64,000 nt of DNA, from contig NZ_JAGISH010000007.1 in NCBI RefSeq assembly GCF_017813235.1, positions 124,001 through 188,000 on the forward strand, given 5' to 3'. Shown here one piece after another: positions 53,389 through 62,866 of the stretch. Position 1 is the stretch's first letter, and every line of letters starts with the position of its first letter. A program made the translations under genes and the position numbers. Under the pieces are notes generated by a model that made no database searches, was not told where the DNA came from, and saw only the letters and a program-made list of their open reading frames with translations. Source of the DNA: Sagittula salina. GTDB lineage: Bacteria; Pseudomonadota; Alphaproteobacteria; Rhodobacterales; Rhodobacteraceae.

Positions 53389-53419
53389 AAACGGGCGGCC
53401 CGACGGGCCGCCCGTTTTT
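53389..53419. terminator. Strong bidirectional Rho-independent terminator
   Basis: A perfect 13-bp stem (53389-53401 with 53405-53417) around GGGCGGCCC, loop of 3, with TTTTT on the plus strand (53415-53419) and TTT on the minus strand. It serves both the small membrane-protein gene and trxC. Confidence 0.93.
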
Positions 53420-53442
53420 CGTTTGCGCCTCTGGCGATCAAC

Positions 53443-53868
53443 TCAGCCGCGCACCCAGCCAACGATCTGCTGGGCGGGCATGGCGCCCGACTGACGCTTT
53501 ACCTCGCGCCCGGAGGAGAATTCCACCATCGTCGGAATGCCCCGGATGCCGTGTTTCGCACCGGCGTCCTGATGCGCCTCCGTGTTCAGTTTCACAAGTC
53601 GTGCCTCTGACGACAGTGCACCGGCGGCCTTGGAAAACTCCGGAGCCATCATCCGGCATGGGCCGCACCACGGTGCCCAGAAATCGACCACCAGCGGCAC
53701 GTCGTCGGTGCGCGCCGCCTTGGCCAGCGTGGCCGCGTCGACCTCGATCGCCTTGCCGGGCATCAGGGCTGCGCCGCAGGTGCCGCATTTTGGACCTGCG
53801 CCCAGCTTTTCCTCGGGGACGCGGTTGACCTGACCGCAGTCCAGACAGGTGAGTTTCTTTCCCGCCAT
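53443..53868 (-). CDS. trxC: Thioredoxin 2 with zinc-finger N-terminus
   Basis: 141 residues. Two CxxC pairs (Cys8/11 and Cys28/31) form the zinc site of TrxC; the thioredoxin fold follows with active site WCGPC (Cys68/71), DFWAPW and the cis-Pro in GIRGIPTMVEF. A cytoplasmic disulfide reductase, usually linked to oxidative stress. Its start is 136 bases from the divergent HlyD-type gene. Confidence 0.95.
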   Translation of the reverse strand: MAGKKLTCLDCGQVNRVPEEKLGAGPKCGTCGAALMPGKAIEVDAATLAKAARTDDVPLVVDFWAPWCGPCRMMAPEFSKAAGALSSEARLVKLNTEAHQDAGAKHGIRGIPTMVEFSSGREVKRQSGAMPAQQIVGWVRG

Positions 53869-54004
53869 CGTCGATACTCCTATTCGTTTATCGGAATATA
53901 ATATCCGCGCCCCCGCGCACCAAGAGGGCGTGGAGGAAAATCCGCGACTTGGTCGCGACTGCCGCTATACTCGGCCCGACACAGCCGGGCATGGAGGGTT
54001 TCAG

Positions 54005-55159
54005 GTGCGCAAGGCTTTGCTTTTCATAGGATTTGCTGCAGCGATGTTGGCATTTGGCAGCGTCGCGGCGCAGGAGATGCAGTCGTTGCAGCCGATCGAG
54101 CGGACAGAGAGCTACGTCGGCACGGTGCGGTCGCGTGACGTGAACGGTCTGTCCTACGGGGTGCGGGGCTGCATCGCGCAGGTGTCCGAGGATGCCCTGC
54201 GCAATCAGGTGGCAAGCGCGGGTCAGGTTCTGGTGGAACTGGACGACAGCCTGTCGCAACTCGCGCTCAAGACGGCAGAGGCGCGGGTCGCCGATCTGAA
54301 GGCCGCCGTGGAGGAACGCGACCTGTCGCTTGCGGCGGCCGAGGCCGATGTTCGGCGGCGCGGCGAGGAACTGGCCTTTGTCGCAAAGGAATTCGAGCGC
54401 AACCAGACCATGTTCCGGCGCGGGTTGATCAATGAGACGACCATGGAGGCTGTGGAACGGCGCATGATGGACGCGCGCTTTGCTGCCGAGCAGGCAAAGG
54501 AAGCCATGGCGGCAGCAAGGTCGGCGCGGGCGCGGGCGGAAATCGCGGTACAGATCGGCGAACTGGACCTGGAGACCACGCGCATCGACCACGCCGGCCT
54601 CGTGCTGACGGCGCCGTTTGACGGGGTGCTGGTGGGGTTCGAACCACGTGTCGGCGCCTGCGTCACGGAAGGCGCGCTGGCAGCGCAGCTTTATGACCCG
54701 AAACGCAAGGCGGTGGATGTCTACGTGTTGATCTCGCGGCTGACCCGGACTGATGCGACGGCCGTGACGCGGGGAGCACAGGTCACGGTTCGGCGCGGCA
54801 ATGGCGCGGCCTGCGGCGGGCAAATCACATGGATCGACACGGAGGCGGATCTGGAAAGCCAGTACGTCAAGGCCACCATCGATCTGGACGAGACCTGCGC
54901 GCCGCAATTGTTCCTGAACGAGGCGGTGGAGGTCGAGATGCCCGGCGGCGGCGATCTTTTCCGCGTGCCCGCCGGCGCGGTGCTGGAGGGAACGGCCTAC
55001 CTCGGCTCCGGGAACAACGCGACGTTGGAACCCGTCGCGGTCGAGATCGTCAACCGCGAGGGCGAGACGCTTGTGGTTCGCTTGCCCGGCGCGGCGGGAC
55101 GGCAGATCGCGGTAGACGCATTGGACGACGCTGTGACGGCGCGGCTCGACGGATCGTGA
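54005..55159 (+). CDS. HlyD/RND-type periplasmic adaptor protein (no pump beside it)
   Basis: 384 residues from GTG 54005, preceded by GGAGGG; it begins with a signal peptide ending at SVAAQ. An earlier ATG at 53849 would overlap trxC. After a lipoyl-like half (ASAGQVLVELDDSLSQLALKTAEARV) comes a long helical hairpin (about 95-180) and the second lipoyl half (LVLTAPFDGVLVGFEPRVGACVTEG), then a beta-barrel. Adaptors of this kind bridge an inner-membrane exporter and an outer-membrane channel. Neither lies in the window, so the partner is elsewhere. Confidence 0.87.
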   Translation: MRKALLFIGFAAAMLAFGSVAAQEMQSLQPIERTESYVGTVRSRDVNGLSYGVRGCIAQVSEDALRNQVASAGQVLVELDDSLSQLALKTAEARVADLKAAVEERDLSLAAAEADVRRRGEELAFVAKEFERNQTMFRRGLINETTMEAVERRMMDARFAAEQAKEAMAAARSARARAEIAVQIGELDLETTRIDHAGLVLTAPFDGVLVGFEPRVGACVTEGALAAQLYDPKRKAVDVYVLISRLTRTDATAVTRGAQVTVRRGNGAACGGQITWIDTEADLESQYVKATIDLDETCAPQLFLNEAVEVEMPGGGDLFRVPAGAVLEGTAYLGSGNNATLEPVAVEIVNREGETLVVRLPGAAGRQIAVDALDDAVTARLDGS

Positions 55160-55162
55160 CCG

Positions 55163-55564
55163 TCAGGGTCTGCCGCCGCGCGCCAGCACGCGGACCTCGG
55201 TACGCTCGGGGCGGAAGAACCGCTCGAGCGCAGGCAGGCAGCGGCGCGGGTCGCAGGCGCCACACATGAAGACGTCGATGGCCGCATAGCCGTATTCCGG
55301 CCACGTGTGCACGGAGATATGCGATTCCGCCAGCAGCGCCACGCCGGTGAACCCCGCGCGCGCGCCAAAGTCATGCGTTCGCACTTCCAGCACCACGGCG
55401 CCCGCGTCCTCCGCCGCCTGCCGTAGCACCGGACGCACCGCCACGGCGTCAAGCAGGTCTGCAGCGCCATGAAATTCGGCGATCATATGTCTCCCCAAGG
55501 GCGCTGACCTCCCGGCCTTGGGGGGCGCCGTGACACTGGTCGGGGAAGGGGAAATCAGTGTCAT
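55163..55564 (-). CDS. speH: S-adenosylmethionine decarboxylase proenzyme (class Ib)
   Basis: 133 residues. Makes decarboxylated AdoMet for spermidine synthesis. The self-cleavage site lies in LAESHISVHTWPEYGYAAIDVF, with the Glu-Ser bond yielding the pyruvoyl group. A GGGGAG lies before ATG 55486, but the conserved LGRH stretch precedes that codon, so ATG 55564 is preferred. Converges with the adaptor gene with only 3 bases between. No spermidine synthase is nearby. Confidence 0.9.
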   Translation of the reverse strand: MTLISPSPTSVTAPPKAGRSAPLGRHMIAEFHGAADLLDAVAVRPVLRQAAEDAGAVVLEVRTHDFGARAGFTGVALLAESHISVHTWPEYGYAAIDVFMCGACDPRRCLPALERFFRPERTEVRVLARGGRP

Positions 55565-55839
55565 CGGCCATCCGTACTGCTTTTCAGAACTTATCCTGCG
55601 ATCACGGCCCAAGATTTTCCACAGGTTTTGCACGGGCTTCCGTCGGGTTCCCGTGTCTTCGCTGCAAATACCGAACTTCCTAGGGTTGAACTACGTATAA
55701 TAAACTATGATATCGGAGTGTCTCTCGACCTTGGCACGGCTTTAGCGGTGCCAGAGATCAGGGTCGGATTTTTCATGAGGCCGTTCCGCGGTCGCGACAT
55801 TCGCAAGGTCCTACGCGGTTTGGCAATTTGAGAGGTCCG

Positions 55840-56028
55840 ATGGAACTGAGACTGATACGGTGCAAGTGCAACTACAAGTTGCGAATGGGGGCAGGCACCT
55901 GCCCCTACTGCTTTCGTGCGACGCCCTTATACAACCGGTATTGGTTTTGGATCGCAATGATTTTGGGCATTGCGGGCCTGGTGACGATAGTTTTGGCCGA
56001 ACGAAAGGTGGCGGCCGCCCTGTTTTGA
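55840..56028 (+). CDS. Zinc-ribbon membrane microprotein
   Basis: 62 residues. An N-terminal zinc-ribbon-like Cys set (Cys8, Cys10, Cys21, Cys24: CKC...CPYC) is followed by one membrane helix (about 33-54, WFWIAMILGIAGLVTIVLA) and a charged end. GAGAGG precedes ATG 55840. I do not recognise a named family. It lies between speH and the transglycosylase gene, on the strand of the latter. Confidence 0.6.
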   Translation: MELRLIRCKCNYKLRMGAGTCPYCFRATPLYNRYWFWIAMILGIAGLVTIVLAERKVAAALF

Positions 56029-56121
56029 CGTGCGCGCATGTCCGCCACCCGATTCGCCGCCGATTGCGGTCCCTGGTTCAGCCTCGGTAGGGTGCCGGAA
56101 ACAGGGAGCGGGAGGCGGAAG

Positions 56122-57360
56122 ATGAATCTCGACAGACGGATGGTGCTGCTGGGTGCGGCGGCGCTGGGCCTTGCGGGGTGCGGTGGCGCGCCCACGCTGA
56201 CCCCGGCGCGGTCGGGTGGCCTTGGGCCGGAGTTTCGACCGCAGCCGAACGCCAGCTATGACGCATGGGTGGCGGCCTTCCGGGGGCGGGCGCAGGCGCG
56301 CGGGATCACACCGGCCACGCTGGATGCGGCCTTTCGCGGCGCGGGTTACCTGCCGGGCGTAGTGGAACGTGACCGCAACCAGACGGAATTCAGCCGCTCG
56401 CTGGAGGATTACTTCGCGCTGGTCGCGCCGGAGGAGAAGGTCGGCTTTGGCCGCCGCGCGGTGGCCGCGCAGCGCGGCGCGCTGGAGGCGGTATCCGCGC
56501 GCTACGGCGTCGAGGCAGACGTGATCGCGGCGATCTGGGGGGTGGAGAGCTACTTTGGCACCAGGAAAGGCGAGATCCCTGTGATCTCCTCCACCTCGAC
56601 GCTGGCCTGGGAAGGGCGGCGCGGGGCATTTTTTGAATCGAATCTGATGGACGCGCTTCGAATCATCCAGGCGGGAGATGCCCGGCCGCAGGAGTTCCTT
56701 GGCAGTTGGGCGGGAGCCTCTGGGCACACGCAGGTGATGCCCAACGCCTTCATGAGTTTCGCGGTGGACGCGGACGGCAACGGGCGGCGCGACGTCTGGG
56801 GCGAAAGCCCGGTGGACGCCTTTGGCACCACGGCGAATTACCTCGCGCGCTCGGGCTGGCGGAAGGGCCAGCCCTGGGGGCTGGAAGTGCTCCTGCCACA
56901 GGGGTTTTCCGCTGCCATCGGCAAGGGTGTGAAGCGCAACGTGGCTGAATGGCGCGCCTTGGGCGTGGAGGCCGCGCGCGGCACGATCCCGGATGCGGGT
57001 CAGGCCGCCGTGCTGGCCCCCATGGGCATCGGGCGCCCGGCCTTCATGGTGTTCCGCAATTTCGAGGTCATTCTGCGCTACAACCCTTCCGAGAACTATG
57101 GCCTCGGCGTGGGTTATCTTGCCGCCCGGTTGGCTGGAGGCGGGCCGTTGCAGACGGACTTTGGACCGGACCGCTACGGTCTGACGCTGTCCGACCGGCA
57201 AGCGCTGCAGCGCGGGCTGACGCGGGCGGGCTTTGACTCGGGTACGCCGGACGGGGTGCTGGGCGCAAAGACCGAAGCCGCCATCCGGGCCTGGCAGCAG
57301 GCAAGGGGCCAGCCAATTACCGGGCAGCCGTCGCGCGCGCTGCTTCTGGCGCTGGGGTGA
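56122..57360 (+). CDS. Lytic murein transglycosylase (MltB-like lipoprotein) with PG-binding domain
   Basis: 412 residues. Cuts peptidoglycan glycan strands in the periplasm. A lipobox LAGC follows a short signal sequence, so the protein is membrane-anchored. The SLT_2 domain has catalytic Glu142 in IWGVESYFG, with the MltB marks GASGHTQVMPNAF and WGESPVDAFGTTANYL. The C-terminal PG_binding_1 domain (TLSDRQALQRGLTRAGFDSGTPDGVLGAKTEAAIRAWQ) anchors it to the wall. ATG 56122 has GGGAGG upstream. Confidence 0.92.
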   Translation: MNLDRRMVLLGAAALGLAGCGGAPTLTPARSGGLGPEFRPQPNASYDAWVAAFRGRAQARGITPATLDAAFRGAGYLPGVVERDRNQTEFSRSLEDYFALVAPEEKVGFGRRAVAAQRGALEAVSARYGVEADVIAAIWGVESYFGTRKGEIPVISSTSTLAWEGRRGAFFESNLMDALRIIQAGDARPQEFLGSWAGASGHTQVMPNAFMSFAVDADGNGRRDVWGESPVDAFGTTANYLARSGWRKGQPWGLEVLLPQGFSAAIGKGVKRNVAEWRALGVEAARGTIPDAGQAAVLAPMGIGRPAFMVFRNFEVILRYNPSENYGLGVGYLAARLAGGGPLQTDFGPDRYGLTLSDRQALQRGLTRAGFDSGTPDGVLGAKTEAAIRAWQQARGQPITGQPSRALLLALG

Positions 57361-57376
57361 TGGCGGTCGGCTCCTG

Positions 57377-60300
57377 TCAGGCCACGGCCAGCAGCCGGGC
57401 CTGATAGGCGCGCAGCGTCGTGCGGGCGGCGCCATAGGCCTGCTGCCCCTCGACAAAGGCGAGCATCGGGAAAAGCCGCAAAAGCTCCCGCCGTTGCGGC
57501 ATGTCCAGCCCACCCAGAGACAGGTCGCCGGGTTGAAAGCTTTCGGTCCAAGCGCCGTCGGACAGCACCAGTTCGTGCCGGTCGAACATGAAGTGGACGT
57601 AGGTGACACCCTCCTTCGGGGTGATCTGCTCTATCCCCGGCCGCCCCGCGAGGTGCTGTGCGGCGACGAGCACTTCGTCCTCGCCAAAGAGCAGTTCGAT
57701 GGCGGCACCGGTCATCACCACGCGGTGCTGCGCCGATACCAGCAAGTCGCGATCCGGCGCGCCGCGTCCCAGTGCGCCCGCGCGGATCAGGATCGGGCAA
57801 AGCGCCGGTTCGGCCGCAATCTGGTGCCCGGTGAGGCGTTTCTGTCCGACCCAGCGCACCGGCTGATAGCCGTTGTCGCGGGTCAACACCCGGTCGCCCA
57901 CGGCGATGTGCGCCGCGTCGACCGCGCCCCGTTCGGTGGCGATGCGCGTGCCGGGGGTGAAACAGGGCACGTGGTTGACGGTCTCGATCTCGGAGAACGT
58001 CAGCACCGAGCCGTCCAGCCAGGTGACGGTGCCCGCCTCCGCCCCGGTCATGGTGATCGTCGCCGGGCCGCTGATATTGAGTGTATCGCCCAGCGTCTCG
58101 CCGGTTTCGCCGCCAATGACCTTCAGCGCGGTGCCGTCCACGTCCGCAGTCCCAACGGAAAAAGTATCGTCGCCGCCGCCCCCGTCGATCACGTCGCCGG
58201 AGCCCGCGCGGATCAGATCGTCGCCGTCTCCGCCCGACAGAAAGTCTGCTCCGGCACCCCCTGTCAGCGTGTCGTCGCCCGCCCCGCCGGTCAGCGTGTC
58301 ACGGCCAACGCCACCGGTCAGGCTGTCGTCGCCCGCCCCGCCATCCAGCGCGTCATCGCCCGCCCCGCCCGTCAGTGTATCGCGCCCCGCGCCGCCCGCC
58401 ACGGTCATACCGCTGCTGTCTGCCGCGCCGTCCATGCTGTCGTCGCCGCCACTGAGGGTGAGGGTCTCGATTTCCGAGAAGAGCGCGGTGGAGGTGCCGT
58501 CGCTGATCGTTCCAGCCTCGTCGCCGGTATGGGCCACGGTCACGGGGGCCGTCAGGGCGGAGGCGTCGATGCTGTCCATATCGAGGCCCGAGGTCGCCGT
58601 CTCCCCGCCTGCGATGGTGTCGGCGCCAAAGCCGTCCCCCAGCACGAACGTATCCGCGTCGGCCCCGCCTGCCATCCTGTCCGCGTCAAGCCCGCCAAGC
58701 AGCGTGTCGCGGCCCTCGCCCCCCAGCAGCGTGTCACGCCCGGCGTCGCCGTCGAGCAGGTCGTTCCCCGCGCCGCCGTCGAGCAGGTCGTCCCCCGCCT
58801 CGCCCCACAGGCTATCATCGCCCGCGTTCCCGCGCACCGTGTCGCTGCCCGCGCCGGCCCTGACGCTGTCGCTCCCCGCTCCGGCCAGAACGCTGTCGTC
58901 GTCGGATCCGTCGGACGCATCGCCGTTGTCGATCCGGTCGTCCTCCGGGTCGCCGGAGTAGACCGTGTCGATGGTGTCGTCGCCTGCGGTCCCTTCGACG
59001 ATGAAGTTGCCGACAGACGGCGGCACGCCCATGGCTGCCAATGCTGCGGGGGCCGCGACTTCCGCCGCGCTCACGCCCAGCAGCGTCAGCGTAGCACCCG
59101 AGGGAAAGGTCAGCACCGCGTCCCCGCTGCCGTCGCCGTTGGTGTCGGTGACGACGATGTCCGCGCTGGTGATCGGCTCACCCATGGCGTCGGTCAAGCC
59201 GCTGATATCGAGCAGGTCATTGCCCGAATACGCCCCGCCGCCGAGGTCGGTGGGAGCCGCGAAGCCCGTAACCACGTCCGCCCCGCCGGTATCCGACAGC
59301 AGCAATGTGTCGCGGCCCGCGCCCAGCACGATGGTCTCGATCTCGTCGAAGCCCAGCGTCGCGGTGCCGTCCGAAACGGTGCCGTTTTCGGGGTCGATGC
59401 TGGTCAGGTCGATGGTCAGAGCGTCGGTGACGCGGCTCAGGTCCAGCGTGTCGCCGTCGGTCTCCGCCACGCCTTCGGCGTCGACCGTGTCATTGCCGAA
59501 ACCGTTTTCGATCACAAAGGTATCGTCGCCCCAGCCGCCCCAGAGGTAATCGTCCCCCGTGCCACCATAAAGCAGGTCGTTATCGTAGGAGCCGCGCAGC
59601 CAGTCGTCACCATCTCCGCCGAACAGTGTGTCGTCGCCCTCGTTGCCCTCGACGGTGTCGTCGCCCGCGCCGCCGTCCACCCAGTCGGCGCCGGTCTCGC
59701 CATAAAGCGAATCCGATCCGTCCCCGCCGAGCAGGCTGTCGTCGTTCTCGTTGCCGTAGATCGCGTCGTCGCCCGTGCCACCGGCAATGGTGTCGGCGCC
59801 CGCCGCACCGCGCAGGGTATCGTTCCCCGCTCCCCCGTCGATGCTGTCGGCGCCGGTTGTGCCCACCACGCTGTCCGCGCCGTCCCGTGCGGTGATCCTC
59901 ATGCCGATGGACGAGGCCGAGGCATCAACGGTGTCGTTCTGTTCCGACAGGTCGAGGCTCTCGATCCCGGAGAAACTGCCGACAGCGCTGCCATCGCCAA
60001 AGAAGCCGTCCTCGTCGCCGGTAAAATTGACCTCGATCCCGGAGGTGGTGAAGCCTGCCGCGCTGAGCGTATCGTTGTCGGTGCCCGAGGTGGTGGCCTC
60101 GCCACCGACAATCCGGTCACCTGGACCGACGCCGGTCAGCGCAAAGAAATCGGCGTCCGCGCCGCCCTCCAGCGTATCCTGCCCCGCGCCGCCCGTCAGC
60201 ACGTCCGCGCCGTCACCGCCCGACAGGCTGTCCGCGCCGCTGCCGCCGGTCAGCGTGTCGTCGCCGCCCTGTCCATCGACCACCAGCCCGGCGCTGTCGG

Positions 60301-62866
60301 CCCTTCCATCCACGCGGTCGGCGGTATCGGGCAGGATCAGCCTTTCGATGTCCGAAAAGGTCAGCGTGCTGGTGCCGTCGGTGATCGTACCCGACTCTGG
60401 GCCGGTATAGGTCACGGTCAGTGGCACGGTGACGCCGGAGAGGTCGAGGGTGTCGCGGTCCTGCGTGCCGCCCACGCCTTCGCCCCCCGTGATCGTGTCA
60501 CCACCAAAGCCGTCGAGGATCACGAAAGTGTCGGCGTCATCCCCACCCGCCAGTAGGTCCGCCCCGGTGCCACCGGTGATCGTGTCCGACCCCGCGCCGC
60601 CGTCCAGCGTCACGGCAGCACCGTTCAACCGCGCATCGAGGACGTCGGCGTAGGCGGTCGCCCGGATATCCTCGATCTGGTCGAACGCACCCGAAGCGGT
60701 AGCGCCGGGATCGTTGAAGGCATAGATGCCTGCCTCGCCAGCGGTGAAGGTGACGGTGACACCCTGCGCTGTGGTGGCAGAGGCAAAGGCGATGGTATCG
60801 GTGTCAGTGCCGCCCTCGCCGCCGTGGATGGTGTCCGCCCGGTCCATGTCGGAGATGGAGAAGAAATCCGCGCCGTCACCGCCGTCGAGCGTGTCGTCGC
60901 CGGCGCCGCCGTCCAGCGTATCGTCTCCCGCGCCGCCGGACAGCGAATCCGCGCCGCTGCCGCCCCTGAGGGAATCCGCGCCGCCAAGCCCATTGACGGT
61001 CATGCTCGCGCCGGAGGCGGAGCCGTCGATTGTATCGGCCTGCTCAGTGAGGTCCAGCGCCTCGATGTCCGTGAAAGTCAGCGTGTCGCTGCCATCTGTC
61101 GCGGTGCCCGCCTCGTCACCGGTCAGCACCACATCCACGCCGCCGGACAAAGTGGTAAAGGAGAGCGTGTCGAAATCCGCCGTGGCGCCCGCGCCCTCGC
61201 TGCCCGTGATGGTGTCCGCGCCGAACCCGTCTTCGATGACAAAGACATCCTGTCCGTCGCCACCCACAAGCGAATCCGCACCGCTGCTGCCATGGATGCT
61301 GTCGTCGCCCGCTTCGCCGTGAATCGTGTCGCGGCCCTCGCCGCCGTAAATCGTATCGTCCCCCGCTCCCGCGAATATCAAATCGTCCTGCGCCTCGGGG
61401 ACGGATGCTGTGACCTGCGTCGGGGCCGTGAACCCCTGCGTGGAAAAGGCATAGTTGGTGCCCACGGGTCGGGTGGTGACGTCGAACACCAGCGCCTGCT
61501 GGCTGTCGTAGGCGAATCGTGCCCAGTGCGCTTCATCCGCGATGGTGGAGTCGGCGAAATCGACGGGGGAGACCCGCAGCACGCCGGCGTCCGCGACGGC
61601 GGTCAGGTCGGACGGATCGCTCAGTGTCACATCCGTGACGTCCGACGCGCGCGCGCTGACGCTTTCGGCAGAGGTGTCGATATCGGTGAAGGTGAAGGCG
61701 CCTGTCAGGCGGAGAGGTTCGCCGGTGTCCTGATCGTAGAACTCGAAACGCAGCGTGACCACGGTCCCCGATGCGGCGGCGCCGTCCTGATTGAGGTAGA
61801 TTGAATTTGCGCGAAAGATCACATCGAGGTTCGGATCGTCGGAATCGACGATCGTCATGCGCGCCTGAATGGTGATCCCCTCCGAGGTGACACCGATATT
61901 GTCGTAAACCGCGTAGGACCCTGCGGGGCCTTGGCCCGCGTCGCCGGTGGCGGAGATCGTGCTGAAATCGATGCTGGAGAGCGTGCCGCCAAAGCGCCCG
62001 AAATCGACGTCATCGCCATGAATGATGTCGCTGCCCGCGCCGCCGTAGATGGTGTCGATGCCGGAACCGCCGACGATCTGATCATCGCCATCGCCGCCGG
62101 TGATGACATCTGCCCCGCCACCTCCATCGAGCGTCAGGCCGGAGGAATCGAGGCCAGCGTCGATGGTGTCGCCGGAGTCCGTCCCCCGGATGCCTTCGAT
62201 GTCGTCGAAGGCGACGGTATTCGTGCCGTCGGTCACGCTTCCGTCCTCGGAGGCAGTGAAGGTTACCCTGACCGGCCCGCTGGCGCCGCCGAAATCGAGG
62301 ACGTCACCGTCGGAGCCGGGCGTGCCTCCGCTGGTGGTGTCGCCGTAGATGGTGTCGCTGCCCCAGTCATCATCGAAGAGGAAGACGTCGTTGCCCGCGC
62401 CGCCACTGCCTGTGTCGTCGCCCGCCCCCAGCAGGATCACATCGTCACCGCCGCCCGCGTCGACGGAATCCGCGCCGCTGCCTGCGTGGATCAGATCGTT
62501 GCCCGCGCCTGCGTCGATGGTGTCGTTGCCGCCACCGCTTCGGACCGTGTCGTCCCCCGCCCCGGTAGAGACGGCCTGCGCATCGCCCGCGAAGAAGAAA
62601 TCCTCGGCGCCATCCGCTGTGGTCATCCCGTCGAAGTCGTGCACCTGTCCGCCGCCCAGCGTGGCGTCGGTGCCGCTGGTGCCGGAACTGCCCACGGTAA
62701 AGATGCTTGCCCCGTCGGACATCCGCAGTTCGCCGGTCAGCCAGCTGTAGCTGACGTTGATCCCCGACAGCGCCGACATGTCGAGCGTATCGCCGTTGAC
62801 CGCGTTGATCCCGGCCCAGAAGAGCGGGTCGTTCCAGTTCGAAAGCGTAACCGTATACGTCGCCAT
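57377..62866 (-). CDS. Large RTX (hemolysin-type calcium-binding repeat) protein with C-terminal Hint domain
   Basis: 1829 residues. The N-terminus (YTVTLSNWNDPLFWAGINAVNGDTLDMSALSG) is a Rhodobacterales-type start. Then many GGxGxDxxx calcium nonapeptides lie in clusters and alternate with about eight divergent modules of some 95 residues (pattern DGFGxDTIxGGE ... TGxExGTxxDGTxTLxFSDIE). A Hint domain (about 1633-1829) begins with HVPCFTPGTRIA and contains LVSAQHRVV and FDRHELVLSDGAWTESFQPGD. It is probably secreted by a type I system, which is not in the window. The Hint domain may cut itself or crosslink the C-terminus. GGGAGG lies upstream of the ATG. Confidence 0.9.
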   Translation of the reverse strand: MATYTVTLSNWNDPLFWAGINAVNGDTLDMSALSGINVSYSWLTGELRMSDGASIFTVGSSGTSGTDATLGGGQVHDFDGMTTADGAEDFFFAGDAQAVSTGAGDDTVRSGGGNDTIDAGAGNDLIHAGSGADSVDAGGGDDVILLGAGDDTGSGGAGNDVFLFDDDWGSDTIYGDTTSGGTPGSDGDVLDFGGASGPVRVTFTASEDGSVTDGTNTVAFDDIEGIRGTDSGDTIDAGLDSSGLTLDGGGGADVITGGDGDDQIVGGSGIDTIYGGAGSDIIHGDDVDFGRFGGTLSSIDFSTISATGDAGQGPAGSYAVYDNIGVTSEGITIQARMTIVDSDDPNLDVIFRANSIYLNQDGAAASGTVVTLRFEFYDQDTGEPLRLTGAFTFTDIDTSAESVSARASDVTDVTLSDPSDLTAVADAGVLRVSPVDFADSTIADEAHWARFAYDSQQALVFDVTTRPVGTNYAFSTQGFTAPTQVTASVPEAQDDLIFAGAGDDTIYGGEGRDTIHGEAGDDSIHGSSGADSLVGGDGQDVFVIEDGFGADTITGSEGAGATADFDTLSFTTLSGGVDVVLTGDEAGTATDGSDTLTFTDIEALDLTEQADTIDGSASGASMTVNGLGGADSLRGGSGADSLSGGAGDDTLDGGAGDDTLDGGDGADFFSISDMDRADTIHGGEGGTDTDTIAFASATTAQGVTVTFTAGEAGIYAFNDPGATASGAFDQIEDIRATAYADVLDARLNGAAVTLDGGAGSDTITGGTGADLLAGGDDADTFVILDGFGGDTITGGEGVGGTQDRDTLDLSGVTVPLTVTYTGPESGTITDGTSTLTFSDIERLILPDTADRVDGRADSAGLVVDGQGGDDTLTGGSGADSLSGGDGADVLTGGAGQDTLEGGADADFFALTGVGPGDRIVGGEATTSGTDNDTLSAAGFTTSGIEVNFTGDEDGFFGDGSAVGSFSGIESLDLSEQNDTVDASASSIGMRITARDGADSVVGTTGADSIDGGAGNDTLRGAAGADTIAGGTGDDAIYGNENDDSLLGGDGSDSLYGETGADWVDGGAGDDTVEGNEGDDTLFGGDGDDWLRGSYDNDLLYGGTGDDYLWGGWGDDTFVIENGFGNDTVDAEGVAETDGDTLDLSRVTDALTIDLTSIDPENGTVSDGTATLGFDEIETIVLGAGRDTLLLSDTGGADVVTGFAAPTDLGGGAYSGNDLLDISGLTDAMGEPITSADIVVTDTNGDGSGDAVLTFPSGATLTLLGVSAAEVAAPAALAAMGVPPSVGNFIVEGTAGDDTIDTVYSGDPEDDRIDNGDASDGSDDDSVLAGAGSDSVRAGAGSDTVRGNAGDDSLWGEAGDDLLDGGAGNDLLDGDAGRDTLLGGEGRDTLLGGLDADRMAGGADADTFVLGDGFGADTIAGGETATSGLDMDSIDASALTAPVTVAHTGDEAGTISDGTSTALFSEIETLTLSGGDDSMDGAADSSGMTVAGGAGRDTLTGGAGDDALDGGAGDDSLTGGVGRDTLTGGAGDDTLTGGAGADFLSGGDGDDLIRAGSGDVIDGGGGDDTFSVGTADVDGTALKVIGGETGETLGDTLNISGPATITMTGAEAGTVTWLDGSVLTFSEIETVNHVPCFTPGTRIATERGAVDAAHIAVGDRVLTRDNGYQPVRWVGQKRLTGHQIAAEPALCPILIRAGALGRGAPDRDLLVSAQHRVVMTGAAIELLFGEDEVLVAAQHLAGRPGIEQITPKEGVTYVHFMFDRHELVLSDGAWTESFQPGDLSLGGLDMPQRRELLRLFPMLAFVEGQQAYGAARTTLRAYQARLLAVA

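Noticed and set aside
53849..54004. N-terminal extension of the HlyD-type adaptor
   Set aside because: It would overlap trxC and lacks membrane or adaptor features; a GTG with GGAGGG and a signal peptide follows at 54005.
55628..55831. Small open frame between speH and the zinc-ribbon gene
   Set aside because: No ribosome site before the start and no recognisable features; best treated as leader sequence.
57233..60556. Very long plus-strand open frame (1107 codons) opposite the RTX gene
   Set aside because: It is the antisense image of repetitive GC-rich RTX codons; it shows low-complexity Val/Arg/Ala runs and no domain, and the minus-strand protein has clear RTX and Hint motifs.
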